Part shown: positions 18,555 to 27,488 of the stretch, piece by piece | Position numbering within the stretch: position 1 is the first letter of the stretch | Layout: every line of letters begins with the position of its first letter | Assembly (NCBI RefSeq): GCF_007754425.1 | Contig: NZ_CP037452.1 | Span: 868,001-932,000 of the forward strand | Length of the DNA: 64,000 nucleotides | Direction of reading: 5' to 3' | DNA from: Gimesia fumaroli | Lineage (GTDB): Bacteria > Planctomycetota > Planctomycetia > Planctomycetales > Planctomycetaceae | Notes under the pieces: generated by a model | Databases searched by the model: none | What the model was told of the DNA's origin: nothing | Seen by the model: only the letters and a program-made list of their open reading frames with translations | Program-made: the position numbers and the translations under genes

Positions 18555-18759
18555 GGCGAATCACTTCTTGATCTATAAAATAAAGGAAACTAATTAAGGG
18601 TTGGGTTTTCATAATAACAGCCTGCTTTGGGCTGTGTCACCCGACATTTGACGACTTTTCTGAAGAATATCGTGAGTGAGACGGGGAACCATTCTTTATC
18701 CGTTTTTCGTTTTTAAGTATTTATCAAATCATTGTTTATGATCTAATGGACTTGTTGGT

Positions 18760-19398
18760 TTGAAGTCGTATGACCTCGAAACCAGTGGCGTTTTTCGTTC
18801 CTCCCGTTCCTTGAGGAGAGTCAGGGTTATTCAATCGCGATGGTTTCAGATTCTGTTCGGAGTTCCGCTTCTGGCCGGTTGCTGGCTGGCGATGATGGGC
18901 GTGCATGAACTGGGGCATGTGATTGGCGGTCTGGTAACCGGGGGAGAGATCGCCCGGGTGGTGCTGCATCCATTGGCGATTTCGCGCACGGATCTGGCAG
19001 TGAATCCTTATCCGGCGGTGGTGGTCTGGGCCGGGCCGATATGTGGTGTGCTGTTTCCACTGGGATTGTTACTGGTGGTAAACCGGCTGCGCTGGTCTCA
19101 GGCATCATGGGTGCAGTTCTTTGCCGGTTTCTGCCTGATCGCCAACGGTGCTTACATTGCCGGTGGCGCGCTGGAAGGCATTGGCGATTGTGGCGTGATG
19201 CGTCAAACGGGGACGCCGCTGTGGGTGATGTGGTTCTTCGGGCTGCTGACGGTGCCCGCCGGCTTCTGGCTCTGGCATCGGCTGGGGTCATTTCGGAAGT
19301 GGTGGCGGAATCCGGAATGCGTTTCGGAAAAAAACGCGTGGGGCATGTTTCTAGCGGTGATAGCGCTGGTTGTGCTGATGGTCTGTTTTTCTGCCTGA
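18760..19398 (+). CDS. M50-like (site-2-protease-like) integral membrane protein
   Basis: The 212-residue protein has about five hydrophobic segments. The first carries HELGH (His49, Glu50, His53), the zinc-binding motif of intramembrane metalloproteases, and NPYPAVVVWAGP in the next part resembles the region near the NPDG motif of that family. No PDZ domain is present and the protein is short, so protease activity is uncertain. The start is unclear: TTG at 18760 is the longest, and a second TTG lies 17 codons later. It faces the giant heme protein gene across a 205-base divergent region. Confidence 0.55.
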   Translation: MKSYDLETSGVFRSSRSLRRVRVIQSRWFQILFGVPLLAGCWLAMMGVHELGHVIGGLVTGGEIARVVLHPLAISRTDLAVNPYPAVVVWAGPICGVLFPLGLLLVVNRLRWSQASWVQFFAGFCLIANGAYIAGGALEGIGDCGVMRQTGTPLWVMWFFGLLTVPAGFWLWHRLGSFRKWWRNPECVSEKNAWGMFLAVIALVVLMVCFSA

Positions 19399-19481
19399 TC
19401 CCTGTTTCTGATTTGCTCGCGGTATCTTGTTTCTGCTATCGTGGAAGCAGACCCGAATCATTTTTCCAGGAGAAACCATTC

Positions 19482-20462
19482 ATGTCTGCTATGATGAATC
19501 GTCGCGCGATGTTGGGAGTCAGTGCCGCGAGTGCGGCTGCGTTGTGTCTGCCTGCGATCAGCAGTGCAAAACAACCGAAAACGAAAATGAAAACCTTTAC
19601 GTATAAAACGGTCGGCGATCTGGAGATCAAAGCCGACGTGCATCGGGCCGACGATAACAAGACGCGGCCCGTGCTGGTCTGGTTTCATGGCGGCGCATTG
19701 ATCGTCGGGCATCGTGGTGGTGTGAGTGGGCGCGTGCTGAAGGATATGCTGGGCGCCGGTTATACCGTCGTGTCGTTTGATTATCGGCTGGCACCCGAAA
19801 CGAAACTGCCGGAGATCATTGCCGACCTGGAAGACGGTTTCACCTGGCTGCACGAAAAAGGGCCCGAACTGTTTAATGTGGACACGAGCAAGGTTGCCGT
19901 CTCGGGCGGATCGGCGGGGGGCTGTCTGACGCTGGTCTCTGGTTTCAGGGCGAAGCCGCGGCCGACAGTGCTGGTTCCCTACTGGGGGTATGGCGACTTG
20001 ATTGGCGACTGGATCGGCAAGCCGAGCCCGCATGAACGTCATCAGACGAAATTCACCAAAGAAGAAGCGTACGCACAGGTGGGCGATGGCCCGATTGCCG
20101 ATTCGCGGGAGAGCAAAAAAGAGCGGGGTGCTTTTTATCAGTATTGTCGTCAGCAGGGAATCTGGCCGAAAGAGGTCGCGGGCTGGGATCATCATCGCGA
20201 ACCGGAAAAGTTTTATCCGTATATGACGATCAAGAACGTGACGAAAGAATATCCACCGACGCTGATGGTGCATGGCACGAAAGACACGGATGTGCCTTAC
20301 GAGCAGTCGACGATGCTGGCGGAACAGTTTCAGCAACATGGCGTCGAACACAAGCTGGTGACGATCCCGAATGGCGAACACGGACTGGTGGGTGGCGATC
20401 CGAAACTGATCGATGATGCGTACGGGCAGGCGTTTGCATTTATCCACGACAAGATGTGCTGA
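19482..20462 (+). CDS. Tat-exported alpha/beta hydrolase (esterase/lipase-like)
   Basis: I start at the ATG at 19482, with CCAGGAG upstream, because it yields a twin-arginine signal (NRRAMLGVSAASAAALCLPA) that a longer frame would bury. The hydrolase domain shows the oxyanion motif WFHGGALIVG (about 64-73), the nucleophile in VSGGSAGG (about 143-150), an acid in GTKDTDVPY and the histidine in PNGEHGLVGG near the C-terminus. This is the hormone-sensitive-lipase-like/BD-FAE esterase pattern, 326 residues long. The frame overlaps nothing upstream and the next gene begins 32 bases later. Confidence 0.82.
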   Translation: MSAMMNRRAMLGVSAASAAALCLPAISSAKQPKTKMKTFTYKTVGDLEIKADVHRADDNKTRPVLVWFHGGALIVGHRGGVSGRVLKDMLGAGYTVVSFDYRLAPETKLPEIIADLEDGFTWLHEKGPELFNVDTSKVAVSGGSAGGCLTLVSGFRAKPRPTVLVPYWGYGDLIGDWIGKPSPHERHQTKFTKEEAYAQVGDGPIADSRESKKERGAFYQYCRQQGIWPKEVAGWDHHREPEKFYPYMTIKNVTKEYPPTLMVHGTKDTDVPYEQSTMLAEQFQQHGVEHKLVTIPNGEHGLVGGDPKLIDDAYGQAFAFIHDKMC

Positions 20463-20494
20463 AACTGGTTGAGGCTTATAAGGAATGTGAGTCG

Positions 20495-21160
20495 ATGTTT
20501 GAATTATGGATGACGCTGATTCCGGTGTTGATTGCGGATGTTGTCAATCCGGTGTTATTTGCCTTTCTAGTGTATGCGGCCGGGACGAATCGGCCGGTTG
20601 TGAATAGTTGTGGCGTTCTGCTGGGACATACGCTGGCTTATTATGTCGCAGGCGTGGTGATCGCGATTGGCATTGAATCGATTTCAAATCGCTTGTCGAA
20701 CCCGCAACAGATCGATTACATCATCGGTATGGTGATTGGTCTGATTCTGCTCTGGGTTGGTTTCCTGTCCTGGAAAACAGAAAAAACCGAACAGGCGGAA
20801 GAGAGTTGCACGTTGACTCCCATGTCGGCGGTCGGTCTGGGGGCGATTGTCAATTTCATGGGTCTGCCCTTTGCGCTCCCTTATTTCGCAGCCTTGGATC
20901 AGATTCTCAAAGCCGACCTGACGCCGCTGACGTCGCTGGCTGTGTTAGCAGGATACAATGTGTTGTATGCATTGCCGTTTGCTCTGGTGCCGATTTTGAC
21001 TGCGACTTCCGGTGAGAAGAGCCAGATCATTTTACGCAAAATCAATGACTGGCTCGTTCGCATCAGCAATTTTCTGATGCCGATCTTGCTGGTATTGGTC
21101 GGGCTGGCTTTGATTGTTGATTCAATGATCTATTTTGTGACCGGGTATGAAATGTTTTGA
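20495..21160 (+). CDS. GAP/LysE-like small transporter membrane protein
   Basis: The ATG at 20495 is preceded by AAGGAA; a longer in-frame start overlaps the esterase. The 221 residues contain six hydrophobic helices, with PVLIADVVNPVLFAFLVYAA at the N-terminus, LLGHTLAYYVAG, and IVNFMGLPFALPYFAAL in helix 4. This resembles the GAP (SAP, sulfolipid-1-addressing protein) branch of the LysE superfamily. The transported compound is unknown. It may be co-transcribed with the esterase 32 bases upstream. Confidence 0.6.
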   Translation: MFELWMTLIPVLIADVVNPVLFAFLVYAAGTNRPVVNSCGVLLGHTLAYYVAGVVIAIGIESISNRLSNPQQIDYIIGMVIGLILLWVGFLSWKTEKTEQAEESCTLTPMSAVGLGAIVNFMGLPFALPYFAALDQILKADLTPLTSLAVLAGYNVLYALPFALVPILTATSGEKSQIILRKINDWLVRISNFLMPILLVLVGLALIVDSMIYFVTGYEMF

Positions 21161-21214
21161 TCGAGACTTTTGGTTCACATCGAGTGGAATGAAGGAGTTG
21201 GGGTACACAATCAA

Positions 21215-21562
21215 ATGAACCAGTCTGAATTTGAAAAGTTCGTTCAACAGCTGCGAAGCGATGATTCCTTAACGTATGAGGAAAGCTATCATTCCATCAA
21301 GGGACACGTGGGTGAAGTATTGGCTCAACTGATATCGTTGGCACAAGCAGAAACCGAAGAACAGATGCGCTCCCGGTTGGTCGAATTGATCGGTGAATCG
21401 GTTGAACCCGAGGCGATTGCCTTCTTGAGTGATGAATTAGCGAGTCCCTTCTACGAAGTGCGTTTGTGGGCTTACAGTTCGTTGTGCTATTCAGAATCAC
21501 CTGAGGCAAATGCAATTGCCGCCGATTTCAAAGACAAGAATCCGGATGAGGCGTTTCTATAA
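21215..21562 (+). CDS. Small HEAT-like hypothetical protein
   Basis: The 115-residue product is all helical by appearance, acidic, without signal peptide or cysteine motifs. The segment EPEAIAFLSDELASPFYEVRLWAYSSLCY looks like one HEAT repeat pair, which suggests an adaptor role. The start is uncertain: ATG at 21215 has its nearest purine-rich site (AAGGAG) about 18 bases away, and TTG at 21170 is in frame. Proteins of this look accompany polymorphic-toxin immunity loci, as do genes two and three positions downstream, but that is only a hint. Confidence 0.55.
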   Translation: MNQSEFEKFVQQLRSDDSLTYEESYHSIKGHVGEVLAQLISLAQAETEEQMRSRLVELIGESVEPEAIAFLSDELASPFYEVRLWAYSSLCYSESPEANAIAADFKDKNPDEAFL

Positions 21563-21634
21563 GTTATATCTCACGGTGATATACTATTGTTGGCACGAAG
21601 GTAGACTTTTAGAAACAGTCAGGAGTATCACAGC

Positions 21635-22435
21635 ATGACTAAGTCTCTGATGATGTTCGTCTTTTTTATCGTACCGATTTTCTTGATTCAATCAGCGTCC
21701 ACAGAAGAACCGGCGGAGAAGGCGTTTCAGGAACCGAAAACGTACGAGGAAGCTCACCGTCTGACTCATCAGACAGCCGGGTTTAAGAATTTGCAGAAAA
21801 TCGGCCTGGCGTTGCATAACTACCATGACCTGTTCGGGCAGTTTCCTTCGGCGGTACTTTATGCGCCGGATGGAAAAACGCTGCACAGCTGGCGCGTGGA
21901 GCTATTGCCTTTACTTAGAGAGTTGAGGAAGGATGCGGAGCCTGTCAGGCTCAGGTACATGGATCGCGAGTTGTATCATACGGCGATTAAAGACTGTGGT
22001 TACGATATCAACGAACCCTGGGACAGTCCTGTGAACCGGGAAGTGCTCAAGAGCATGCCGTCTGTCTATCGCCATCCCAGTGATAAGCCTGATTCAACAG
22101 AGAGTGCCTGGTATGCCGTGGTAGGGAAAGGCACGGTCTTTGATCCGGGGGAGGTGGCTCAATACAAAGACATCAAAGGCTGGCCCGCTTCCACATTAAT
22201 GCTGGCCGAGTCGCGGAGCCGAGCGCCCTGGACGAAACCTGTTGATATTGCGTACTCGAAAGATGCGACGGTTCCCCGTTTGGGTGGGTTTACTGACCAC
22301 GGATTTCTAGTTTTGACTGGTGATGGGGGCGTGCATTTTATTTCTGACTCTATTTCCCCGAAAGACCTGCGTGCCTTTATCAGCAAGGACCCGGCTGATA
22401 CCTTTGACATTGTTGGTGTTCCGTATCGATATTAA
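21635..22435 (+). CDS. Secreted DUF1559-like protein without prepilin signal
   Basis: A Sec signal peptide (about 1-23) replaces the usual prepilin leader. [24 protein letters not shown] (50-73) is the conserved opening of the DUF1559 domain, and GFTDHGFLVLTGDGGVHFISDSI near the C-terminus matches its H-x9-DG block. Full DUF1559 proteins start with a pseudopilin helix, so this copy has exchanged its export signal and perhaps its location. At 266 residues it is slightly short. DUF1559 proteins are greatly expanded in Planctomycetes with unknown function. Confidence 0.75.
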   Translation: MTKSLMMFVFFIVPIFLIQSASTEEPAEKAFQEPKTYEEAHRLTHQTAGFKNLQKIGLALHNYHDLFGQFPSAVLYAPDGKTLHSWRVELLPLLRELRKDAEPVRLRYMDRELYHTAIKDCGYDINEPWDSPVNREVLKSMPSVYRHPSDKPDSTESAWYAVVGKGTVFDPGEVAQYKDIKGWPASTLMLAESRSRAPWTKPVDIAYSKDATVPRLGGFTDHGFLVLTGDGGVHFISDSISPKDLRAFISKDPADTFDIVGVPYRY

Positions 22436-22467
22436 ATGCAGCAAGGTTTCTTCTCCTGAGGTAGAGC

Positions 22468-23334
22468 ATGATTCTTAAAAAAGATTTGATCATAGATGGT
22501 GAGTTGGAATATGTTGTGGCGTTACCTGTGTTAAGTGAATTGGGGAGTGAAGTTGAATCGTTGAGGGAAGTAGCCAGCGATGATTTGCTCAAATTTGCGA
22601 GCAATAATAACGACAATAAGACAGAAGTAGAGATATCTGAAAAAAGTACATCTACCCAAGCTAAACTTACAAAAGCTCAGAATGATTTAGTCAAGCATGT
22701 TCAGATCATTTGGCAGGCTGTTCCTGACTGTTTTGACGAAATCAAAAAAGAATTTCCTCTTGAAAAGATCCGGCTGAAAGAGTGGGTCCCACCTGATAAA
22801 GAAATTCGTGCATTCAGAAAACGCTTCGATAAGGCCATTGATCATTATGATGAGCAGATAAAGAAAGCTAGAGCTGCAGCATCCGAATCTCAAGCGAAAG
22901 ATGTTTCCCCGGAAAAAATTGATGAGAAAGAAGACGACAACAGGACCTTTCACATTTGCTTTGGTGAGCGATCTACAATTACAGAAAATCAAAAACAGCT
23001 GCTGGATGAACTGATTGCGCGTGAGTCAGAACTGGCAATACTTCTTGAGGAAGCATTTGTGGGCGATTATCAGATTGTATCTGCGGATGTCGCGCATGAT
23101 TACGGAGTAGAGATTGGAAAACGTCCCTATTTACCGGAACTCTCCGATCACGCAGTCATCAAAAAACTGTATCGTATTCGAAAACTCTTTATGGCACCGG
23201 AAAGTCATTGTATTGGATTTGAAATTGAAACTCCCTGGACAACGAGCGAGGATGGTCCTTACGGACTATTACTTGAAGATTTTGAACAAACGAACTTTGG
23301 TCTACAGCAGGATGCCTGGTGTCAGGAAGAGTAA
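22468..23334 (+). CDS. Hypothetical protein, DUF6985-like, immunity-type
   Basis: A 288-residue acidic, lysine-rich protein with no signal peptide. Two segments resemble the DUF6985 pattern: TITENQKQLLDELIARESEL (helical, middle) and CIGFEIETPWTTSEDGPYGLLL near the C-terminus. The protein at 56943-57836 shows the same two blocks in the same order, so the two are probably distant relatives. The gene is more AT-rich than its neighbours. GAGGTAGAG precedes the ATG. Such proteins occur among immunity proteins of polymorphic toxins; no toxin is visible here. Confidence 0.5.
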   Translation: MILKKDLIIDGELEYVVALPVLSELGSEVESLREVASDDLLKFASNNNDNKTEVEISEKSTSTQAKLTKAQNDLVKHVQIIWQAVPDCFDEIKKEFPLEKIRLKEWVPPDKEIRAFRKRFDKAIDHYDEQIKKARAAASESQAKDVSPEKIDEKEDDNRTFHICFGERSTITENQKQLLDELIARESELAILLEEAFVGDYQIVSADVAHDYGVEIGKRPYLPELSDHAVIKKLYRIRKLFMAPESHCIGFEIETPWTTSEDGPYGLLLEDFEQTNFGLQQDAWCQEE

Positions 23335-23418
23335 TGCCAATTGGAATGGTTAGAATTGTTGAAATGAAGCTGCTTTATTATTCTGTCTGATAGAGGAATT
23401 CCAGGGGAAAGAGAATAG

Positions 23419-23985
23419 ATGAAAGAACAACATGTGATTGACTACAATTCCTACTATCAACGGCTGTTGTCCGGTGTACGTGCGACTTGGAATGATCTTC
23501 GTAAGTCACGTCCTGAGGAATCGGTTTATCTGTTTGGGTTATCGACCGATTCCGACACTGTGGTCCTTTCGCTGTTTGCGAACACGGAAGAGCAATTTGC
23601 GCTAGAGAATGATTCTCCCGAATATCCAATTGAAAAATGGTATGTCAATGAAGAATCGGAACTCCATCGAATCGGACGAGCGCATATGGATGATCTGGAA
23701 GATGAGATCAATCGATATGTCTTCGAACCGGAATCAGATGACGCTTTTGATGACCGCAAAGCGCGATTAATGCAGATGTTTGAGAGGGTGTTTGTGGAGC
23801 TCGATTCAGAGGGGCTGTTCGGCGAGGGGGAAATGCGTCACAAGGTGATGTTGATGTTGGAAATTGTGGATGCCGGGGACGAAGAGTGGGATTCGATGAT
23901 TGAAGTATTGAAACGAATCAATCCGCCAGAGAGTGTGAAGGAGTATCTTCAGTTACTGGAAGCGATGCGAGAGAGTGATGATTAA
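23419..23985 (+). CDS. DUF4303-family protein, immunity-like
   Basis: The 188-residue acidic protein has the DUF4303 outline: an N-terminal helical part (SGVRATWNDLRKSRPEESVYLFGLSTDSD), the strand TVVLSLFANTEE, then YPIEKWYVNEESELH and a helical acidic C-terminus. No export signal. GGGGAAAGAG lies just before the ATG. DUF4303 proteins are often listed among immunity proteins of contact-dependent or polymorphic toxin systems. It follows the DUF6985-like gene by 84 bases. Confidence 0.65.
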   Translation: MKEQHVIDYNSYYQRLLSGVRATWNDLRKSRPEESVYLFGLSTDSDTVVLSLFANTEEQFALENDSPEYPIEKWYVNEESELHRIGRAHMDDLEDEINRYVFEPESDDAFDDRKARLMQMFERVFVELDSEGLFGEGEMRHKVMLMLEIVDAGDEEWDSMIEVLKRINPPESVKEYLQLLEAMRESDD

Positions 23986-24015
23986 ATCGTCAATACGAAA
24001 TAGAGAGCAACCAGT

Positions 24016-24948
24016 ATGGATACGAAGCATCGCATTGTGATTGCCGGGGGGACCGGGTTTCTGGGGTTGAATCTGGCGCGTTATCTGACTGAGTTGGATT
24101 TTGACGTGGTCTTGTTAGGGAGGCATGCGCCGAAGACACAAGGTGCGTGGCGGCATGTGGCCTGGAATTCGCGTTCGGTTGGCTCGTGGGTGAATGAACT
24201 GGATGGGGCGAGCGCGATTGTGAACCTGGCAGGGCGGACGGTCGACTGTATTAAAACGCCCGAGCATTGTGATGAAATTCTCCGGTCGCGCGTGGAAGCG
24301 ACGAACGTTTTGGGATTAGCAGTGCGGGAAGTTGCATCGCCGCCACCCGTCTGGGTGCAGATGTCGACGGCGCACCGCTATGGTGATCCGCCCGAGTGCA
24401 TTTGTGATGAAGATTCAGCCTTCGGATATGGACTGGCGCCCTTTGTGGCTCAAGAATGGGAGGCCGCTTTTGCCCGTGCGGTGCTGCCAGAGATGCGGCA
24501 GGTCATCCTGCGCACCAGTTTTGTCATTGGACGCGACGGAGGTGCCTTACAGCGACTGACGAAGTTGGTGCGCTGGGGACTGGGAGGCACGGTCGGCAGT
24601 GGCAAACAGGGGATGAGTTGGATTCATGCGCAGGATATGAATCGCCTGTTTTACCGCGCGATCACAGACGTAACGATGCAGGGGGCGTATCTGGCGACGG
24701 CTCCCGAACCAGTTTCGAATGCGGAATTTATGCGTCAATTACGACACGCACTCAAGATGCCAATCGGGCTGCCCGCCGCTGGTTGGATGGTACGCATCGG
24801 GGCGCCGCTGTTGATGCGAACGGATCCGGAGTTGGCGCTGTATGGTCGCTATTGTGTCTCAAGTCGTTTACGGGATGAGGAGTTCGAGTTTTCGTTTCCC
24901 GATCTGACGTCGGCGCTGCAGGATCTTTACGGGCTCAAAACAGCGTAG
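24016..24948 (+). CDS. NAD(P)-dependent epimerase, SDR39U1 (TIGR01777) type
   Basis: The N-terminus [18 protein letters not shown] (residues 7-24) is the Rossmann glycine motif GGTGFLG of extended short-chain dehydrogenases. The block [11 protein letters not shown] (about 68-78), STAHRYGD with tyrosine in place of the usual YxxxK, and [11 protein letters not shown] match the TIGR01777/YfcH-like atypical epimerases. The absence of a clear YxxxK at the catalytic site is usual for this branch. The substrate is unknown. The gene lies 30 bases after the DUF4303 gene. Confidence 0.82.
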   Translation: MDTKHRIVIAGGTGFLGLNLARYLTELDFDVVLLGRHAPKTQGAWRHVAWNSRSVGSWVNELDGASAIVNLAGRTVDCIKTPEHCDEILRSRVEATNVLGLAVREVASPPPVWVQMSTAHRYGDPPECICDEDSAFGYGLAPFVAQEWEAAFARAVLPEMRQVILRTSFVIGRDGGALQRLTKLVRWGLGGTVGSGKQGMSWIHAQDMNRLFYRAITDVTMQGAYLATAPEPVSNAEFMRQLRHALKMPIGLPAAGWMVRIGAPLLMRTDPELALYGRYCVSSRLRDEEFEFSFPDLTSALQDLYGLKTA

Positions 24949-25156
24949 GTGGATTCTGGCTTGCTTGACACTTCTTTCCATAAAAAAACTCAGTCTGTTT
25001 CATTGCTGTTGCCTTGTTGAATTACAGGGAATTACCAAATTCCGGCAGACAGCGGCTTTTTTTTATGTATACTAAGAAAGTCCAGGTTATCTCAAGTCGA
25101 CTTGGGGTTTTTAGGAAGAACATTGATGGATGGAAGCGCTTAAGGAGGGAACCAGT

Positions 25157-25513
25157 ATGTCGATTTGTACGTCGAATCGAGTTTACCTGAAACTACCTTT
25201 TGATGAGTCAGATGCGGCTGAGATGGAGCGTTTGATGAAAGACCTGGGGGATGAATACTTTGGGTCGGAAGATGGCCGCGAGTGGCGGCTGATGAAAAAT
25301 CAGATGGTTCTGACTGTCGTAATCCGGCCCCTGAAACAAATACAGGCGGACTGTCAGGCAGATCTTACGGCGTTAGGAGTGGCCTCGAAAGAGATTTTTG
25401 AAGTGGTTACCGTGAAGGGTTTGAAAGAGTCTTCTGAATTCTGTCGTCAAATTGCAGATCGGATTGCCGCAGATCTGGAGGGCGTCACCGGTGTTACGGA
25501 ACACTGCGGTTGA
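25157..25513 (+). CDS. Hypothetical protein at the head of the MBOAT cluster
   Basis: The ATG at 25157 has AAGGAGG eight bases upstream and is preferred to an earlier in-frame ATG at 25130. The 118 residues are soluble and acidic, alternating strands and helices (MSICTSNRVYLKLPFDESDA, MVLTVVIRPL, ESSEFCRQIADRIAADLEG). I know no family for it. Its end overlaps the proposed start of the next gene by 23 bases, so translation may be coupled and the product may help the membrane acyltransferase-like protein. Confidence 0.6.
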   Translation: MSICTSNRVYLKLPFDESDAAEMERLMKDLGDEYFGSEDGREWRLMKNQMVLTVVIRPLKQIQADCQADLTALGVASKEIFEVVTVKGLKESSEFCRQIADRIAADLEGVTGVTEHCG

Positions 25514-26438
25514 GTCTCAATCGATCCGTGAGGAAGAGCAAGTAGCCCGTCGCTGTTCGCGGCTTGGCTGTGTTCATGGCTGGGCACCTTTGATTCTGCT
25601 GCCCGGTAGTGTGCTGCTCTGGTTTCCTGAAGATCTGCCGGCCTGGTCTTTCATGTGGATGCTTTCGTTTTCGATTTACGCCGGTTGCAAATGGTTGACC
25701 TGGCGGAGAACTTCGATCGAGGGTGCACCACTTTGGAAACATGCCGGTTTTCTGCTTGCCTGGCCTGGGATGGATGCGGGGGCCTTTTTGAAATCGCCTG
25801 CGTATTCGAAAATCGATCCCTGTCGTGCTCAAGAGTGGCTGTTTGCGTGGTTCCAATTTGCTGTGGGACTCTGTTTGTTCTGGGGAGTGAGCCGACTTGT
25901 GCCACCGCGGTATCCATTGATGGTGGGCTGGATTGGCATGATTGGAATTGTGATGACGCTGCACTTCGGTCTGTTTCGTCTGCTGTCGTGCGGCTGGCGC
26001 AGTTTGAATGTCAATGCGCGGCCTTTGATGGACCGACCTTTGGCTTCTGCCAGCATCAGTGAGTTCTGGGGAGTGCGCTGGAATACCGCCTTTCGTGATT
26101 TGACCCATCGTTTTCTGTTTGTGCCTCTCTTTCCTCGATGTGGTGTGTGGGGGACGACACTCATCGCATTTCTGATCAGTGGTCTCGTGCATGATCTGGT
26201 GATCTCAGTTCCGGCGCAGGGTGGTTATGGCGGACCCACGCTGTTCTTTCTGATCCAGGGGATCGCGATTTTAATTTCGCGGAGCAGGTTCGGCAGGAAG
26301 GTCGGTCTGCGGCACGGTTTCACTGGCTGGTGTTTTGCGATGCTGGTCCTGCTCTTGCCCGCTGCGATTTTGTTTCATCCTGCATTTGTTGAGACGGTGA
26401 TTATTCCTTTCATGAAAACTCTGGGGGCGATTGCGTGA
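25491..26438 (+). CDS. Wax-synthase-like MBOAT membrane acyltransferase
   Basis: I start at the GTG at 25491, which has GGAGGG at 25477-25482, eight bases upstream; the frame extends 13 codons further without a binding site. The 315 residues contain about eight hydrophobic segments. SISEFWGVRWNTAFRDLTHRF resembles the conserved FWG-R-W motif of wax-synthase-like MBOAT proteins, and SGLVHDLVIS carries the family's conserved histidine. These enzymes esterify alcohols with acyl-CoA in the membrane; the bacterial substrate is unknown. It overlaps both neighbours (23 and 4 bases), indicating one translational unit. Confidence 0.72.
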   Translation: MLRNTAVESQSIREEEQVARRCSRLGCVHGWAPLILLPGSVLLWFPEDLPAWSFMWMLSFSIYAGCKWLTWRRTSIEGAPLWKHAGFLLAWPGMDAGAFLKSPAYSKIDPCRAQEWLFAWFQFAVGLCLFWGVSRLVPPRYPLMVGWIGMIGIVMTLHFGLFRLLSCGWRSLNVNARPLMDRPLASASISEFWGVRWNTAFRDLTHRFLFVPLFPRCGVWGTTLIAFLISGLVHDLVISVPAQGGYGGPTLFFLIQGIAILISRSRFGRKVGLRHGFTGWCFAMLVLLLPAAILFHPAFVETVIIPFMKTLGAIA

Positions 26439-26845
26439 CGGAAGAATTGCTGGCGAAACTGATTTTCATGTGTGGCTGCGGTCAATTCACGGTGTTGATT
26501 GCATCGGCACTTGTGCCCGTTCGGTTGAACTGGAACCAGGAATTTGAAAAACTCTCCAAGCTGCATCGTCAGATGTACTGGGTTTATGGTGGTTATATTG
26601 TGCTGTCGATTGTGGCGTTTGCCCTGATCAGTGTTTTCAATTCCGCAGAACTGGCCAATGGAAGTGGTCTGGCACGGTCTTTCTGTTGTTATGCCGCCGT
26701 TTTCTGGGGCGTGCGCGTTGTGCTGCAGGCCGTCTTCGATGTCAAAGAACATCTGACACTCTGGTGGCTGAAGTGGGGATACTATCTATTAACCCTCTTT
26801 TTCCTGAGTTTTACTCTGGTTTATGGCTGGGCGGCCGTGCATTGA
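26435..26845 (+). CDS. Hypothetical four-helix membrane protein coupled to the MBOAT gene
   Basis: It starts with GTG inside the stop of the MBOAT gene (GTGA overlap at 26435-26438), a mark of translational coupling. The 136 residues have four hydrophobic segments, ending in LTLFFLSFTLVYGWAAVH. No family recognised. A role as an accessory subunit of the acyltransferase-like protein is inferred only from the overlap. Confidence 0.65.
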   Translation: MTEELLAKLIFMCGCGQFTVLIASALVPVRLNWNQEFEKLSKLHRQMYWVYGGYIVLSIVAFALISVFNSAELANGSGLARSFCCYAAVFWGVRVVLQAVFDVKEHLTLWWLKWGYYLLTLFFLSFTLVYGWAAVH

Positions 26846-26892
26846 TTTGGAAGAATTTTATTGCTCGAATCTGAAAAAAATATTGCTGAGCT

Positions 26893-26919
26893 GGTCACAT
26901 TCCGCGATGCTGACTCGTC
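26893..26919 (+). promoter_or_regulatory. ECF41-type promoter upstream of the CMD/sigma operon
   Basis: GGTCACA at 26893-26899 and CGTC at 26916-26919 are separated by exactly 16 bases. The published ECF41 target motif is TGTCACA-N16-CGTC, so only the first base differs. It lies about 40 bases before the ATG of the carboxymuconolactone decarboxylase gene, whose downstream partner encodes an ECF41 sigma factor. This suggests positive autoregulation. Confidence 0.75.
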
Positions 26920-26957
26920 CTTCCTGTGAACATACTTTTTCTCACAGGAGTAGACCC

Positions 26958-27470
26958 ATGAATGAACCGAACTATCTGCAGGAATTGAATGAATTTGAAA
27001 ACCGCTATCAGTACGATGCCACCTATTTGCGGGAACTGCTGACGCTTTCTCCCGAAGGGTACGCGAAATTTGCCGCCTTCCGGCCTTTGGCCTATTACCA
27101 GGGGGCTTTGGATAGCGAGGCCTTCTGGATCACCAAGCTGGCAACGATGCAGGTGGAAGATTGTGGCGAGTGTTTGCAGCTGAATGTGCGATTTGCCCTG
27201 GAGAACGGGATCGCGCGTGAGATTATCGATGCGGTTCTCAAAGGGGGCGATGGACTTTCGGAAGCGCAGCGTGATCTGTATGATTTTGCGGTGCAGGTCG
27301 CCAGTTCGCAGGCAATTGAGCCGATGCTGGAAGAACGCATGCGATCTCGTATGAGTCGTGCTGCTTTGCTGGATCTGGGACTTTGTATTGCCTCGGCGAA
27401 AGTCTTTCCCACGATCAAGCGTGCCGCCGGTTATGCTAACAGTTGTCGTCTGATTGAAATTCAGCTTTAG
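26958..27470 (+). CDS. Carboxymuconolactone decarboxylase (AhpD-like) family protein
   Basis: The ATG at 26958 follows CACAGGAG and gives a 170-residue cytoplasmic protein. The motif EDCGECLQLN places a CxxC pair at Cys69 and Cys72, as in AhpD-like peroxidase-type members of the CMD family, and AKVFPTIKRAAGY lies near the C-terminus. The CxxC could reduce peroxides or other electrophiles. It sits 18 bases upstream of the ECF41 sigma gene and behind a matching promoter; CMD proteins are the commonest genomic partners of ECF41 sigma factors. Confidence 0.82.
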   Translation: MNEPNYLQELNEFENRYQYDATYLRELLTLSPEGYAKFAAFRPLAYYQGALDSEAFWITKLATMQVEDCGECLQLNVRFALENGIAREIIDAVLKGGDGLSEAQRDLYDFAVQVASSQAIEPMLEERMRSRMSRAALLDLGLCIASAKVFPTIKRAAGYANSCRLIEIQL

Positions 27471-27488
27471 TCTCATGAATGTCTTGTC

